NCBI RefSeq assembly: GCF_004345425.1
Contig: NZ_SLVP01000012.1
Location: forward strand, 1-64,000
Direction of reading: 5' to 3'
Origin: Paenibacillus sp. BK033
Lineage (GTDB): Bacteria; Bacillota; Bacilli; Paenibacillales; Paenibacillaceae
Length of the DNA stretch: 64,000 nucleotides
The notes under the pieces: model-generated
Told to the model about the DNA's origin: nothing
The model's input: the letters and a program-made list of their open reading frames with translations, nothing else
Databases searched by the model: none
Shown here: one piece after another, positions 49,623 to 57,257 of the stretch
How positions within the stretch are numbered: the stretch's first letter is position 1
How the letters are laid out: every line of letters begins with the position of its first letter
Program-made: the position numbers and the translations under genes

Positions 49623-50025
49623 TATCTACGCCACCTTTATCCTTAAGTACGGTGATAATACGTTTAATCGCGTCCGGTAACGGGAGGCCGTGGCGCCCAT
49701 AATTCTCCGTTACGGAAATTAATTCGTTCGCAATATAGAAGTACGTTGCCGCGCCCATTGTAACGTTGTCTAATTCGAGCAAAACGTCTACGCGGTGTGC
49801 GAGGATAATAACGAGCAACATAAGTCCTTTCTTTGCGAGACCGGCCGCACCTACCGCGCTGCTAATGCCGCGTCCTTCTTTTAATGACGCAGAGATACCG
49901 GAAATAATATCGACTACAAACGCGCATAAGAGAAACGTTAACGCCTCGGTCCAGTGGCCGAAAGCGAACGTAATAAAAGCGCCAGCAACGCCGACGCCCG
50001 TGTTTACCGATATTTGACTGTTCAA
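49600..50025 (-). CDS. Phage holin (phage_holin_4 / Cph1 type)
   Basis: A 141-residue protein with membrane segments near residues 8-27, 28-45 and 65-82, and the family stretch FVVDIISGISASLKEGRGISSAVGAAGLAKKG followed by YFYIANELISVTENYGRHGLPLP. It makes membrane holes that let the amidase reach the wall. Start is TTG, overlapping the stop of the small upstream gene as TTGA; it overlaps the amidase by 23 bp. Confidence 0.93.
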   Translation of the reverse strand: MNSQISVNTGVGVAGAFITFAFGHWTEALTFLLCAFVVDIISGISASLKEGRGISSAVGAAGLAKKGLMLLVIILAHRVDVLLELDNVTMGAATYFYIANELISVTENYGRHGLPLPDAIKRIITVLKDKGGVDNGGSKDV

Positions 50026-50150
50026 ATCGTAACCTCCTCGTTTAGTTCTGCCGCGACCTCTTCACGTATAGTGGCCGGCACCGTATCAATCTCACGTACG
50101 CCGGCGCGCACTAGCTTAACGTAGATTTGAACGATGGGATTCGTACTCAT
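50022..50150 (-). CDS. Small phage protein, CD1375/XkdX-like
   Basis: A 42-residue protein reading MSTNPIVQIYVKLVRAGVRE and then IDTVPATIREEVAAELNEE, the pattern of the small proteins found just before holins in many Bacillales and Clostridia phages (xkdX position). Function unknown. The ATG overlaps the stop of the upstream gene as ATGA and its stop overlaps the holin start. Confidence 0.75.
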   Translation of the reverse strand: MSTNPIVQIYVKLVRAGVREIDTVPATIREEVAAELNEEVTI

Positions 50151-50497
50151 ACGGCATCGCCTCCCGCGAGGATCATTTCGTAGAGATTCGCGAATGCTTC
50201 CATTAACATGAGGTTATCGGACTCCAACTGTTCAATGCGGAGTTCCTCCGGTGTCTTCGGGGGAGGAGAAGGGTCAACTATTTCACCAGGTAGTGGATCA
50301 CGAGTTTCTACGTCTACAAGCACGCCTTGCTCGATAATGAGGTTATAGAAAGGATACAAGGAGACGATCTTGACTGAAAGTGTCTGACCCACCTCCGTTG
50401 TTTCATCTACAACATAATTCTCCGTTTCGTTTTCATACCAGTTTGAATTAAGAAACAAACTGTTTGATTCATACGTCCCGTCAGGTCTTACGATCAT
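50147..50497 (-). CDS. Phage protein of the fibre-lysis junction (XkdW-like position)
   Basis: A 116-residue acidic protein with a Pro-rich hinge (DPSPPPKTPEELR) and a C-terminal helix EQLESDNLMLMEAFANLYEMILAGG, as in the XkdW-like proteins that lie between tail fibre and holin genes. Function not known. AGGAGG precedes the ATG; it overlaps the next gene by four bases. Confidence 0.68.
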   Translation of the reverse strand: MIVRPDGTYESNSLFLNSNWYENETENYVVDETTEVGQTLSVKIVSLYPFYNLIIEQGVLVDVETRDPLPGEIVDPSPPPKTPEELRIEQLESDNLMLMEAFANLYEMILAGGDAV

Positions 50498-50509
50498 GGG
50501 AATATCCTC

Positions 50510-51190
50510 CTAATAGATAACGGTATAGTAGTAAACGCGCCCGCTTATGTTTAAACCACCTTGTACAGTGAAGCCGCCTGTACTAGGGTTCGGACCATTA
50601 CTCGAGCTTTGGAACGGTCCGATGCCCGCACTGCCCCCGCTATTGGATAATCCGAGCACGGTAACAGCGTTTACCATGCCGAGAACAGCAATACTATTAT
50701 TAATGTCAGTCTGACCCGTTACATAAATGAGCTTCGGATCAATTCCAGTACTGATCGTTCGAAATCCCGCCGCTCCGTTACCTGTATACGTTCCCGATAC
50801 AATCCCCTTTAAGGCGTCTTGAGCATCAACATAAGCTTTCGTAGCCGCATGCGTATCGGCCGTCGGAGCTCCCACGCTAAACTGTCCGTTCGCGTCACGG
50901 TGAGCGAGTGTATTAGGCGTTGCTGCGCTAGTGGATCCGTGAACCGGCGCGGTTGTAATCGCTGCGTGCGTATCGACCGTACTCTTAAGCGCAACGTCAT
51001 CGCTCTCAACCGGTGCCGCCGCCTTCATACGTCCGTTAGCGTCCCGCCGCGCAATTGTATCCGGAGTTGCTGCGCTAGTTGCCTCGTCGATCGTTGTGTG
51101 CGCGCCGGCGATACCGTTCTCGATCTTGTTCATATTCGCGGCCGATATCGGAGTTTCGTTATCTTTCCAATCCGTTTTTGTATACGCCAA
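50510..51190 (-). CDS. Tail fibre protein with internal repeats
   Basis: A 226-residue protein. The N-terminus (DNETPISAANMNKIENGI) is that of many phage tail fibre/baseplate upper proteins. Two copies of ATPDTIARRDANGRMK / ATPNTLAHRDANGQFS mark tandem beta-structured repeats, then a KAYVD motif typical of fibre shafts and a Gly/Ser-rich C-terminal head. It is likely to bind the host surface. Start TTG with GGGAGGTG upst., just after a terminator. Confidence 0.8.
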   Translation of the reverse strand: MAYTKTDWKDNETPISAANMNKIENGIAGAHTTIDEATSAATPDTIARRDANGRMKAAAPVESDDVALKSTVDTHAAITTAPVHGSTSAATPNTLAHRDANGQFSVGAPTADTHAATKAYVDAQDALKGIVSGTYTGNGAAGFRTISTGIDPKLIYVTGQTDINNSIAVLGMVNAVTVLGLSNSGGSAGIGPFQSSSNGPNPSTGGFTVQGGLNISGRVYYYTVIY

Positions 51191-51210
51191 ATTGCGTCAC
51201 CTCCCGTAAA

Positions 51211-51243
51211 TAAAAAAGAGCCCCGCGATTAAGTCGAGGCTCT
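51211..51243 (-). terminator. intrinsic terminator inside the late operon
   Basis: AGAGCCtCGA/TCGcGGGGCTCT on the minus strand is followed by six T residues. It overlaps the end of the 119-residue gene and stands before the fibre and lysis genes. Confidence 0.75.
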
Positions 51244-51588
51244 ACGTATGGTTATTTCCGCCGATAACGTTAAGCTATCGATATTCGTCTTCGTAAAATC
51301 GGAAGGGCCCGCGATAATCAACGTGCCCGTATCCGCGTCGTCGGTCGCGTTAACGCCGAACGTGCCCCAGCCGCCGATAAGTCCGTTGGCCTCCGTTTCG
51401 TCAAAGTACGTTTCCTTGACGACCGTATAGCCGTCCGTGAAGGATAGCGTGACTTCTTTGCGGGCGAACTCCGTAGGGAGCTGCGTATCCGTTTCGGTCG
51501 GCGCGTCGGTACTTACGGCGATGTGCGTTAAATCTGCGTCAATTAGCGCGAGAATACGTAATAGGCCCGCGTCTGGTACGAACGCCAT
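51229..51588 (-). CDS. Phage tail-associated protein, unknown
   Basis: A 119-residue beta-rich protein (LTHIAVSTDAPTETDTQLPTEFARKEVTLSFTDGYTVVKETYFDETEANG). This resembles small proteins of phage fibre regions that describe a value measured against a fixed ramp of beta strands, but I know no firm family. It lies between the fucosidase-like gene and the fibre gene in the late operon. Confidence 0.6.
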   Translation of the reverse strand: MAFVPDAGLLRILALIDADLTHIAVSTDAPTETDTQLPTEFARKEVTLSFTDGYTVVKETYFDETEANGLIGGWGTFGVNATDDADTGTLIIAGPSDFTKTNIDSLTLSAEITIRRAST

Positions 51589-51604
51589 GCGTAGTCAACC
51601 CCCT

Positions 51605-53341
51605 TTAAACAAATTGAATACCGGTAAAGTTTATCCACCCGTTTGCCTTACTTACTTTCAACTTATAGTACTTCCCGTTCGTTAACGTCACTGTACCCGT
51701 GCTAGTGTCGTCGGGATTCGATGTTTTGTTAATCGTCACGCTCTGAACGGCGCTTGTATCCAAAGCCGTTAATTGTGGTGTAACCGTTATTGTTGACGAA
51801 CTTTGTATCGTTGTGTAGGTGTATTTGATTTTGTAGCTTCCGGTTGTACCCGTGTATAGGAATATCGTTTCCAAATAATCCGCGTCGTTTGTCCACCCAC
51901 CAATTGAATACACTGTACCGTCTGGTTGAACAAATGCACTGCCTTTTACGTTAAAGGCAAGAGCTGTTATGCCGCCGGTTTGGGTTACATAATTGATGTC
52001 ATCAGACACGATCGTATTCGCGAAGTCGATAGCGACAACCGCCAACCCCGTCGTACTGTCGTAAACGAGATTAGACACCTGTAAAATCGTGTCCGATACG
52101 ACGCTGTAATTTCCGCTTGCATATTCACTCGCTGCGTCGAACACTCGAACAGACTTAATATACCTCGTATGGATGCCGTGAATTTGAATCGTCGTTCCCG
52201 CGCCTTTGTAAACATAGCAGAGCAGAGTTTTTCCAACGGAAATCATTCGTCCCCACTGTGGTTGGCATTGGCTATTGACGCTACGCGAATTGAACATCGT
52301 GCCATACTTATTGCAGAAAGCGCCCAACTGATCGAAGAAGTTCTTTTGTAAGTCAGGAATGGAGCCATCTGCCTTCGGTGAGATATTTATTAAAGCATTT
52401 TGTCCACGAGCGAGCGCTTCGAGAATAAACCGCTTCAACATTACTTCGGTCGTCTTTGTCTTTGCAGGAGAGTCATGAGAGGTGCTGTAACCCCAACTTC
52501 CGCCGACCGTATAGCAGTCCTCTGCATACTTTCGAGTTCCTTGATAGTACTTATCCTCACCAGTAGCATAGTCGCCTGGATACGCCGCACCCAATCTGTC
52601 CGTAACGATAACATTTGGGTAAGTCGCTAGTTGATTCTGATACACGGGTAAAAATAAAGGATCATTAGAGCCTAAGATGTCGTACCAGAAAATATCGGGG
52701 CTATACGTCGCCATAATGTCATTGATAAGAAGGATAGTTTTACTGATGTACGCCTGATGCTGCGCCGTTGTATAAGGGTCTGTAACACCATCACTACTTA
52801 TAAAGCCTTGGTAGAATCCACCTACCGAAGTCCAATCGTAATTCTGCGAGAAGTACAGCCCGAATTTAAGCCCATATTTCGCACACGCTTGCTTTAGTGG
52901 CATAATCAGTTCTTTACCAGCGGCGGCCGATGTTGAGATATTCCACTCCGAGTTAGGCGAAGTAAACAAACAAAACCCTTCATGGTGCTTTGCCGTTAGA
53001 ACGATATACTTTAGGCCAGCGTTATACGCCATTCGAGCTACGGCATCAGCGTCCCAATTTGACGCCGTAAACCCACTTTGATAGGCCTTGTACGTAGCTT
53101 GCGGAATTCTTGCATTCTTTAGAATCCACTCGGAGCCGGAATTGTTGGCTAAGGCATTGTAGGTGATTGATGCACCTGTCGTATCTAAGCCAGTGTAGTC
53201 TCCGGCGGGTACAGCGTAAACTCCCCAGTGGATGAACAATCCAAGCCCCATATCCCGCCATGCTTCCATGTTTTTAATCGGTTCAAGCTTCGTGGTTTTA
53301 ACGTCAATGCTTGACCCCGAACCTTTTTTCATAACTCGCAT
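51605..53341 (-). CDS. GH29 alpha-L-fucosidase-like tail protein
   Basis: A 578-residue protein with a glycoside hydrolase family 29 barrel: LFIHWGVYAVPAGDY (34-49), LTAKHHEGFCLF (115-126), FGLYFSQNYDW, and the nucleophile Asp in DIFWYD (D221). RGQNALINISPKADG is the usual end of the barrel. After about residue 340 come beta-sandwich-like domains rich in Thr/Ser (TITVTPQLTALDTS, GTVTLTNGKYYKLKVSKANGWINF). No signal peptide, so it is probably a virion protein. It would remove fucose or a similar 6-deoxysugar from a host glycan. It lies among fibre genes; AGGAGG precedes the ATG. Confidence 0.87.
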   Translation of the reverse strand: MRVMKKGSGSSIDVKTTKLEPIKNMEAWRDMGLGLFIHWGVYAVPAGDYTGLDTTGASITYNALANNSGSEWILKNARIPQATYKAYQSGFTASNWDADAVARMAYNAGLKYIVLTAKHHEGFCLFTSPNSEWNISTSAAAGKELIMPLKQACAKYGLKFGLYFSQNYDWTSVGGFYQGFISSDGVTDPYTTAQHQAYISKTILLINDIMATYSPDIFWYDILGSNDPLFLPVYQNQLATYPNVIVTDRLGAAYPGDYATGEDKYYQGTRKYAEDCYTVGGSWGYSTSHDSPAKTKTTEVMLKRFILEALARGQNALINISPKADGSIPDLQKNFFDQLGAFCNKYGTMFNSRSVNSQCQPQWGRMISVGKTLLCYVYKGAGTTIQIHGIHTRYIKSVRVFDAASEYASGNYSVVSDTILQVSNLVYDSTTGLAVVAIDFANTIVSDDINYVTQTGGITALAFNVKGSAFVQPDGTVYSIGGWTNDADYLETIFLYTGTTGSYKIKYTYTTIQSSSTITVTPQLTALDTSAVQSVTINKTSNPDDTSTGTVTLTNGKYYKLKVSKANGWINFTGIQFV

Positions 53342-53357
53342 TCAAAAATACCTCCTC

Positions 53358-53756
53358 TTAGGAATAGGTGACTTGTAAAGTCGCCGTTCCGCTAACCGTT
53401 ATCGCCTTAAAGTTTGACAACTGTCCTGCGGAGTCTAGGATGATCTGCTCTCCTGCAAGTACAAGATGCCCTTGTGATGTTGTCGGTGTACTTCCATCTA
53501 CCCAAAACCGTATATCTGCCGATTCTGTCGTGATGTATGCTTGCGTTGCTCCGGTGGGAACTGTCCCTAATCCAACAGCTATATTGGAAAGGGAAATTGT
53601 CGCTTTCCCTTTCGCATCTGCTCCCATTGGTCGAACATTAGAAGCACCGCTCGAACCTTGTAACGGTTCGTATGCATCGGTTGCAGGGTTGTAATATTGC
53701 GGCGCTGGCGCACCATCTGGCGCGCTTTTGAATAGCGGTCTACTTGTCGCACTCAT
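53358..53756 (-). CDS. Phage structural protein, unknown
   Basis: A 132-residue protein with SATSRPLFKSAPDGAPAPQYYNPATDAYEPL at the N-terminus and a beta-rich C-terminal half (AYITTESADIRFWVDGSTPTTSQGHLVLAGEQIIL), a pattern found in fibre- or baseplate-associated proteins that display a small beta sandwich. It lies directly upstream of the fucosidase-like gene in the same operon. Confidence 0.62.
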   Translation of the reverse strand: MSATSRPLFKSAPDGAPAPQYYNPATDAYEPLQGSSGASNVRPMGADAKGKATISLSNIAVGLGTVPTGATQAYITTESADIRFWVDGSTPTTSQGHLVLAGEQIILDSAGQLSNFKAITVSGTATLQVTYS

Positions 53757-53774
53757 TCATATCACTCCCTCGAA

Positions 53775-54032
53775 TTAGTTAACGATGATAATCGCGTTTT
53801 CACGATACCATTGCCAATTATCCTGCCATTGACCGTCGACAGCATTTTTCAATGTATCGAATTGCGATTCCGTCAGAGGTATCGTTTGATCGAGCTGATC
53901 TCCGAATGTTTCCCGCAACCACACTTCCGTTACAACTCCCGAAAAATCCCTCTCTCCTCGCGTTGCACCTACTGGAATGACAATGTCTCCATCTTCATTC
54001 ACCGTCTTCTTCATGGCTTCAATAATCGTCAC
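53775..54032 (-). CDS. Small acidic phage protein, unknown
   Basis: An 85-residue acidic protein with several Trp residues in its C-terminal half (VDGQWQDNWQWYRENAIIIVN). I recognise no family. GTG start with GGGGAG upstream overlaps the stop of the upstream gene as GTGA, so it is translationally coupled. Confidence 0.6.
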   Translation of the reverse strand: MTIIEAMKKTVNEDGDIVIPVGATRGERDFSGVVTEVWLRETFGDQLDQTIPLTESQFDTLKNAVDGQWQDNWQWYRENAIIIVN

Positions 54033-55057
54033 GACGATCGCTCCCCTCTAACCCCATATCGTAAGAACAAGCCATAGTACGTACGGTCTGATGTGTCCCC
54101 ATTTGTGATGTAAATGTTCAGTTTGCGACTTGGCGTCTTTGTCCGAGGTGATCTTTTCCTTTGTTGTGATACCGCAGAAATTAGCAACGTCCGATCTACA
54201 GATGCGTCCAGTTCACTGCCATCTCTAGCGACGGCGGCAGAGGAAACCGAATAATTGTGAATTGCCGAAGGACTTACAGCAATCGCATATTCGTCGCACC
54301 GAGATGTATCAATGTTGTTCCAAGCTGCCAGCGTTGCTCCTGCAGTTACAGTTATTCCAGCCAAATGTTGTTCTTCAACGTGTGCGTTCTGGTCTAAGAG
54401 TGTGGCAACAGCTGTGAACTCTAACTTTACATAGTCAGTGTTGATGGCACACGAATTTGTTCCATCGGCCGGATATGTTGGATAGACCATGAGATGCACA
54501 AACCCGTTTGCGTCGATGTAATCGTTGAAGTTTGTAACGGTAGCAGATACCGCACTTGGCGAACTCGCTGTATTACTACCAAATGAATCCCACGCGTTTG
54601 TTGTGTTATTTCGTATAACAAGTGTGATGCCGTTTACGCTTGCTCCTGCATTTGCTCCAGTACCGAAACCGATCCACGTAGGTACAATATTTACAAGCTT
54701 CGATCGAAGGTCCGACACGGTCGATAATGAAGACAGCCCAGGTGTGCGTTTTGCAGCACTTAATATATCGAAAGTGTACCTTTGCAATCGGTATTGCCCA
54801 GAGGTGGATACATTTAAGTTATACACTGATCCATCCTGTTTCCATATCGCGTTGGAAGCTTCTTCTGTCCATCCTGATAAACTGGCAGTTAACGGCGAAC
54901 TGTTTTGCGTACGATAAGTGCTGTGCGGAACATCCCATGTTTGCCCTACTACTTTACCTGCAAAGTCTACCTGTCTAGTGACAAGCGTCTGGAATTGAGC
55001 GTTATTTCCGATTACCGTCGATGTAACCTGACCTGTAACGACTTGGAAAAATCCCAT
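54029..55057 (-). CDS. Tail fibre or baseplate protein, unknown
   Basis: A 342-residue Ser/Thr/Asn-rich, beta-rich protein. The middle contains SYNLNV- and WDSFGSNTASSPSAV-like loops that resemble a carbohydrate-binding beta sandwich, but I cannot name the family. The C-terminus is basic (SQQRKRSPRTKTPSRKLN). The ATG at 55057 has AGGAGGG 7 nt upstream. It lies in the fibre region between two other unknown structural genes. Confidence 0.62.
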   Translation of the reverse strand: MGFFQVVTGQVTSTVIGNNAQFQTLVTRQVDFAGKVVGQTWDVPHSTYRTQNSSPLTASLSGWTEEASNAIWKQDGSVYNLNVSTSGQYRLQRYTFDILSAAKRTPGLSSLSTVSDLRSKLVNIVPTWIGFGTGANAGASVNGITLVIRNNTTNAWDSFGSNTASSPSAVSATVTNFNDYIDANGFVHLMVYPTYPADGTNSCAINTDYVKLEFTAVATLLDQNAHVEEQHLAGITVTAGATLAAWNNIDTSRCDEYAIAVSPSAIHNYSVSSAAVARDGSELDASVDRTLLISAVSQQRKRSPRTKTPSRKLNIYITNGDTSDRTYYGLFLRYGVRGERSS

Positions 55058-55071
55058 GAACAAACCCTCCT

Positions 55072-55659
55072 TTAAGAACGTGTAGCAGAAGCTACTGTTC
55101 CATCTGAGTAATAAGTGATAACAGTATTAACTGTAACTCCGTAAATAGTCTCCACAACATTCGTTATTCGACCATTGGTGTAGGTAAATGTTGTTGTTCC
55201 CTCAGGTGTGGTTACACTGGCCACTGTACCGTTCGTGTTATACGTAATGGTGTGCGTTCCTAACACTTGATCCAGTTTGTCTCCTCTAACCGCTCCAGTA
55301 GCGATACTTGCCGTATTTATGCTATCAGCGGCAATACCCGAACTCTGATATTGTCCTCCTGCCGTCCACGCAGTCCCACTCCAGTAATACCACTTGCCGT
55401 CCGCTGCCACGAGATAGTTATTAGCGTTACCCGTCGGGAAAGCAGTTTGTAAAGCCACTAGGGTTGCATATGTCCCCTTAGGGCCACCATTTACAGCAGC
55501 CAACTGTGTATCAACGTACGCCTTATCCGCCTTTTTTACAATTTGTTCTCCGATCTTGCTATCGATAATGTCGAAATTATCGTTGAACTCCGTACGCTCA
55601 ACCGGATCTGTACCTGCCCATTTATGCAACGCTAGGTTTGTTGTTTTATCGCTACTCAA
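55072..55659 (-). CDS. Tail fibre/baseplate upper protein, N-terminal type
   Basis: A 195-residue protein. SSDKTTNLALHKWAGTDPVERTEFNDNFDIIDSKIG is the N-terminal domain common in Bacillales phage fibres; KADKAYVDTQL follows as a shaft motif. The C-terminal part has YD-type repeats (ITYNTNGTVASVTTPEGTTTFTYTNGRITNV), a form of beta repeat. It probably anchors other fibres to the baseplate. TTG start. Confidence 0.78.
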   Translation of the reverse strand: MSSDKTTNLALHKWAGTDPVERTEFNDNFDIIDSKIGEQIVKKADKAYVDTQLAAVNGGPKGTYATLVALQTAFPTGNANNYLVAADGKWYYWSGTAWTAGGQYQSSGIAADSINTASIATGAVRGDKLDQVLGTHTITYNTNGTVASVTTPEGTTTFTYTNGRITNVVETIYGVTVNTVITYYSDGTVASATRS

Positions 55660-55674
55660 TCGGCTGCACCGTCC

Positions 55675-56031
55675 TTATACGTATAAGTTAAATAAGTCAT
55701 TCCACACGTAGTTCACGGAATCGAAGTCCGTGCCGTGCCGTAGTTCGTCCCAAGTCATCGCGCTAAGTCCGTTCCAATCGTCCGCTTCTAGCGATTCGAA
55801 CTCCGTAACGTCCTGCATTTCGTCCCACGATATCGCGCCTTGCCCTACGATTACCTGTCCGCAGAGGTGATAACGGTGTAACCGGTAATTCAGCTTCACC
55901 TCGACCTCGAAATCCGCGAACAGCTTCAGAATGGACGTTAACGCACCGGCCGCCGCGTCATCTAAACGTTCGGATTCGAGCGCACTAACGCGTCGGTCGA
56001 GGTTCTTTAATATGTCGGTTGCGCTGCTCAT
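55675..56031 (-). CDS. Phage protein with W-D-E-type repeats
   Basis: A 118-residue protein. The N-terminal 55 residues are helical, with a YHLCGQ turn; the rest carries three to four short repeats built around Trp-Asp/Asn-Glu/Gly (ISWDEM, DDWNGL, MTWDEL, VWNDL) at spacings of about 15 residues. I do not know the family. Its ATG overlaps the hub gene stop as ATGA. Confidence 0.6.
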   Translation of the reverse strand: MSSATDILKNLDRRVSALESERLDDAAAGALTSILKLFADFEVEVKLNYRLHRYHLCGQVIVGQGAISWDEMQDVTEFESLEADDWNGLSAMTWDELRHGTDFDSVNYVWNDLFNLYV

Positions 56032-57257
56032 GACGTTACCTCCTCGAACTCGACCGTTTTCGTCACGTTAACCGTATCGGGCGCGCTAACCGTAGTCGTC
56101 ACGGACTTACACAGCCAGTATGAGTCCACGTCGAGATCCGGAATCACAACGCGATATTTAAGGCCGCGCTTAACGTTATGGTCTAGCGTCTCGAACGATA
56201 ACGTACGTATCTTCGAGCTCCTACGTTTAAGCTCCGCCCGTCCGCGTGCTCGTGCCGCCATCTTCTCCGTAATCTGCTTATCCTTAACGGCCTTCTCGTA
56301 GATACCGTACTTCCGTATGGACGCGGCATCTTCAAAATAGTCGATAACCTGCGTAAGGGGCCGGTATTTAAAGTGAAGCTGTACGCCGCTCGGCAACGGT
56401 CCGGCTACGCGCTTCAAGTATTTATCTTTCTTACCGTAAACGTAATCCTTATCGGAAGGCGTTCCCTTATCGACTTCGACCGTCTTCTTAACGCCATCCT
56501 CGTATACTTCCGGATAGTTAGGCGTAAACGCGGTCGAGTAGATATCGTTGCGGCCGTCGCCCGTCCAGTATTGATCGATATACTGCGGTGACGACGTTTG
56601 CGCTCCGATGACCCATACGCGATTAGCCGTCTTATCGTTAATTTCCGTCGTCAGGTTAATCGTGTCTTTACGGATGTTCCGCGCCAGACCGCCGTCCGTT
56701 GTCGTGGAGAATACGGTTGCTCCCGTACCTTCGTCCGTTTGGAAGAAGTGGAGCGCGCTGTCTTCGTCAACGTACCAGCGGTAACCGGTAATGTCCGCGA
56801 GTTGCTGTACGCAGTCAATAAGCGGCGTGTACATGAAGTCAACGCGTTCGATAAGCGGTGTATTGGCTACGTTAGTCGCGAGCGTGATACCGCACGGATA
56901 CCGAAAAAAGATATCCGTAATGATGTCCGCGGCTTTCTTGTTCTCGTAGATACGGTTGACTACGCGATTCTGCAGCTTTAACGAACGGTCCGTACCCTTC
57001 CACGTAGAAAAGCGGTAGAGCTGAGCCCCACCGCGTAGTTCGTCCGTTTGGTCTTCGATAACGCCGACGAATATCGTATCGCCACCGTAAGTAACCGCGA
57101 TATCGCTCATCGCGTGCGTCTCCGATAAGTTGATTACCGCGACGTCAATCGTAGCTGCTCCGTCAATCGTCTCTTTAATGCTAACGCTCTGCACACGTTC
57201 GGTAACGTTGATTGTTTCGTCGAGGTCGTAATCGTAAATCGCGACTTCCATCGCCAT
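56028..57257 (-). CDS. Tail/baseplate hub protein (phage late-control type)
   Basis: A 409-residue protein of the gpD/gp27-like baseplate hub type. ETIDGAATIDVAV, YRFSTWKGTDRSLKLQNRVVNRIYENKKAADII and YTPLIDCVQQLADITGYRWYVDEDSALHFF are characteristic of the hub fold that sits on the tail tip. The last 80 residues contain the KMAARARGRAELKRRS helix. It overlaps the tape measure stop. Position directly after the tape measure leaves no room for a separate distal tail protein. Confidence 0.8.
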   Translation of the reverse strand: MAMEVAIYDYDLDETINVTERVQSVSIKETIDGAATIDVAVINLSETHAMSDIAVTYGGDTIFVGVIEDQTDELRGGAQLYRFSTWKGTDRSLKLQNRVVNRIYENKKAADIITDIFFRYPCGITLATNVANTPLIERVDFMYTPLIDCVQQLADITGYRWYVDEDSALHFFQTDEGTGATVFSTTTDGGLARNIRKDTINLTTEINDKTANRVWVIGAQTSSPQYIDQYWTGDGRNDIYSTAFTPNYPEVYEDGVKKTVEVDKGTPSDKDYVYGKKDKYLKRVAGPLPSGVQLHFKYRPLTQVIDYFEDAASIRKYGIYEKAVKDKQITEKMAARARGRAELKRRSSKIRTLSFETLDHNVKRGLKYRVVIPDLDVDSYWLCKSVTTTVSAPDTVNVTKTVEFEEVTS

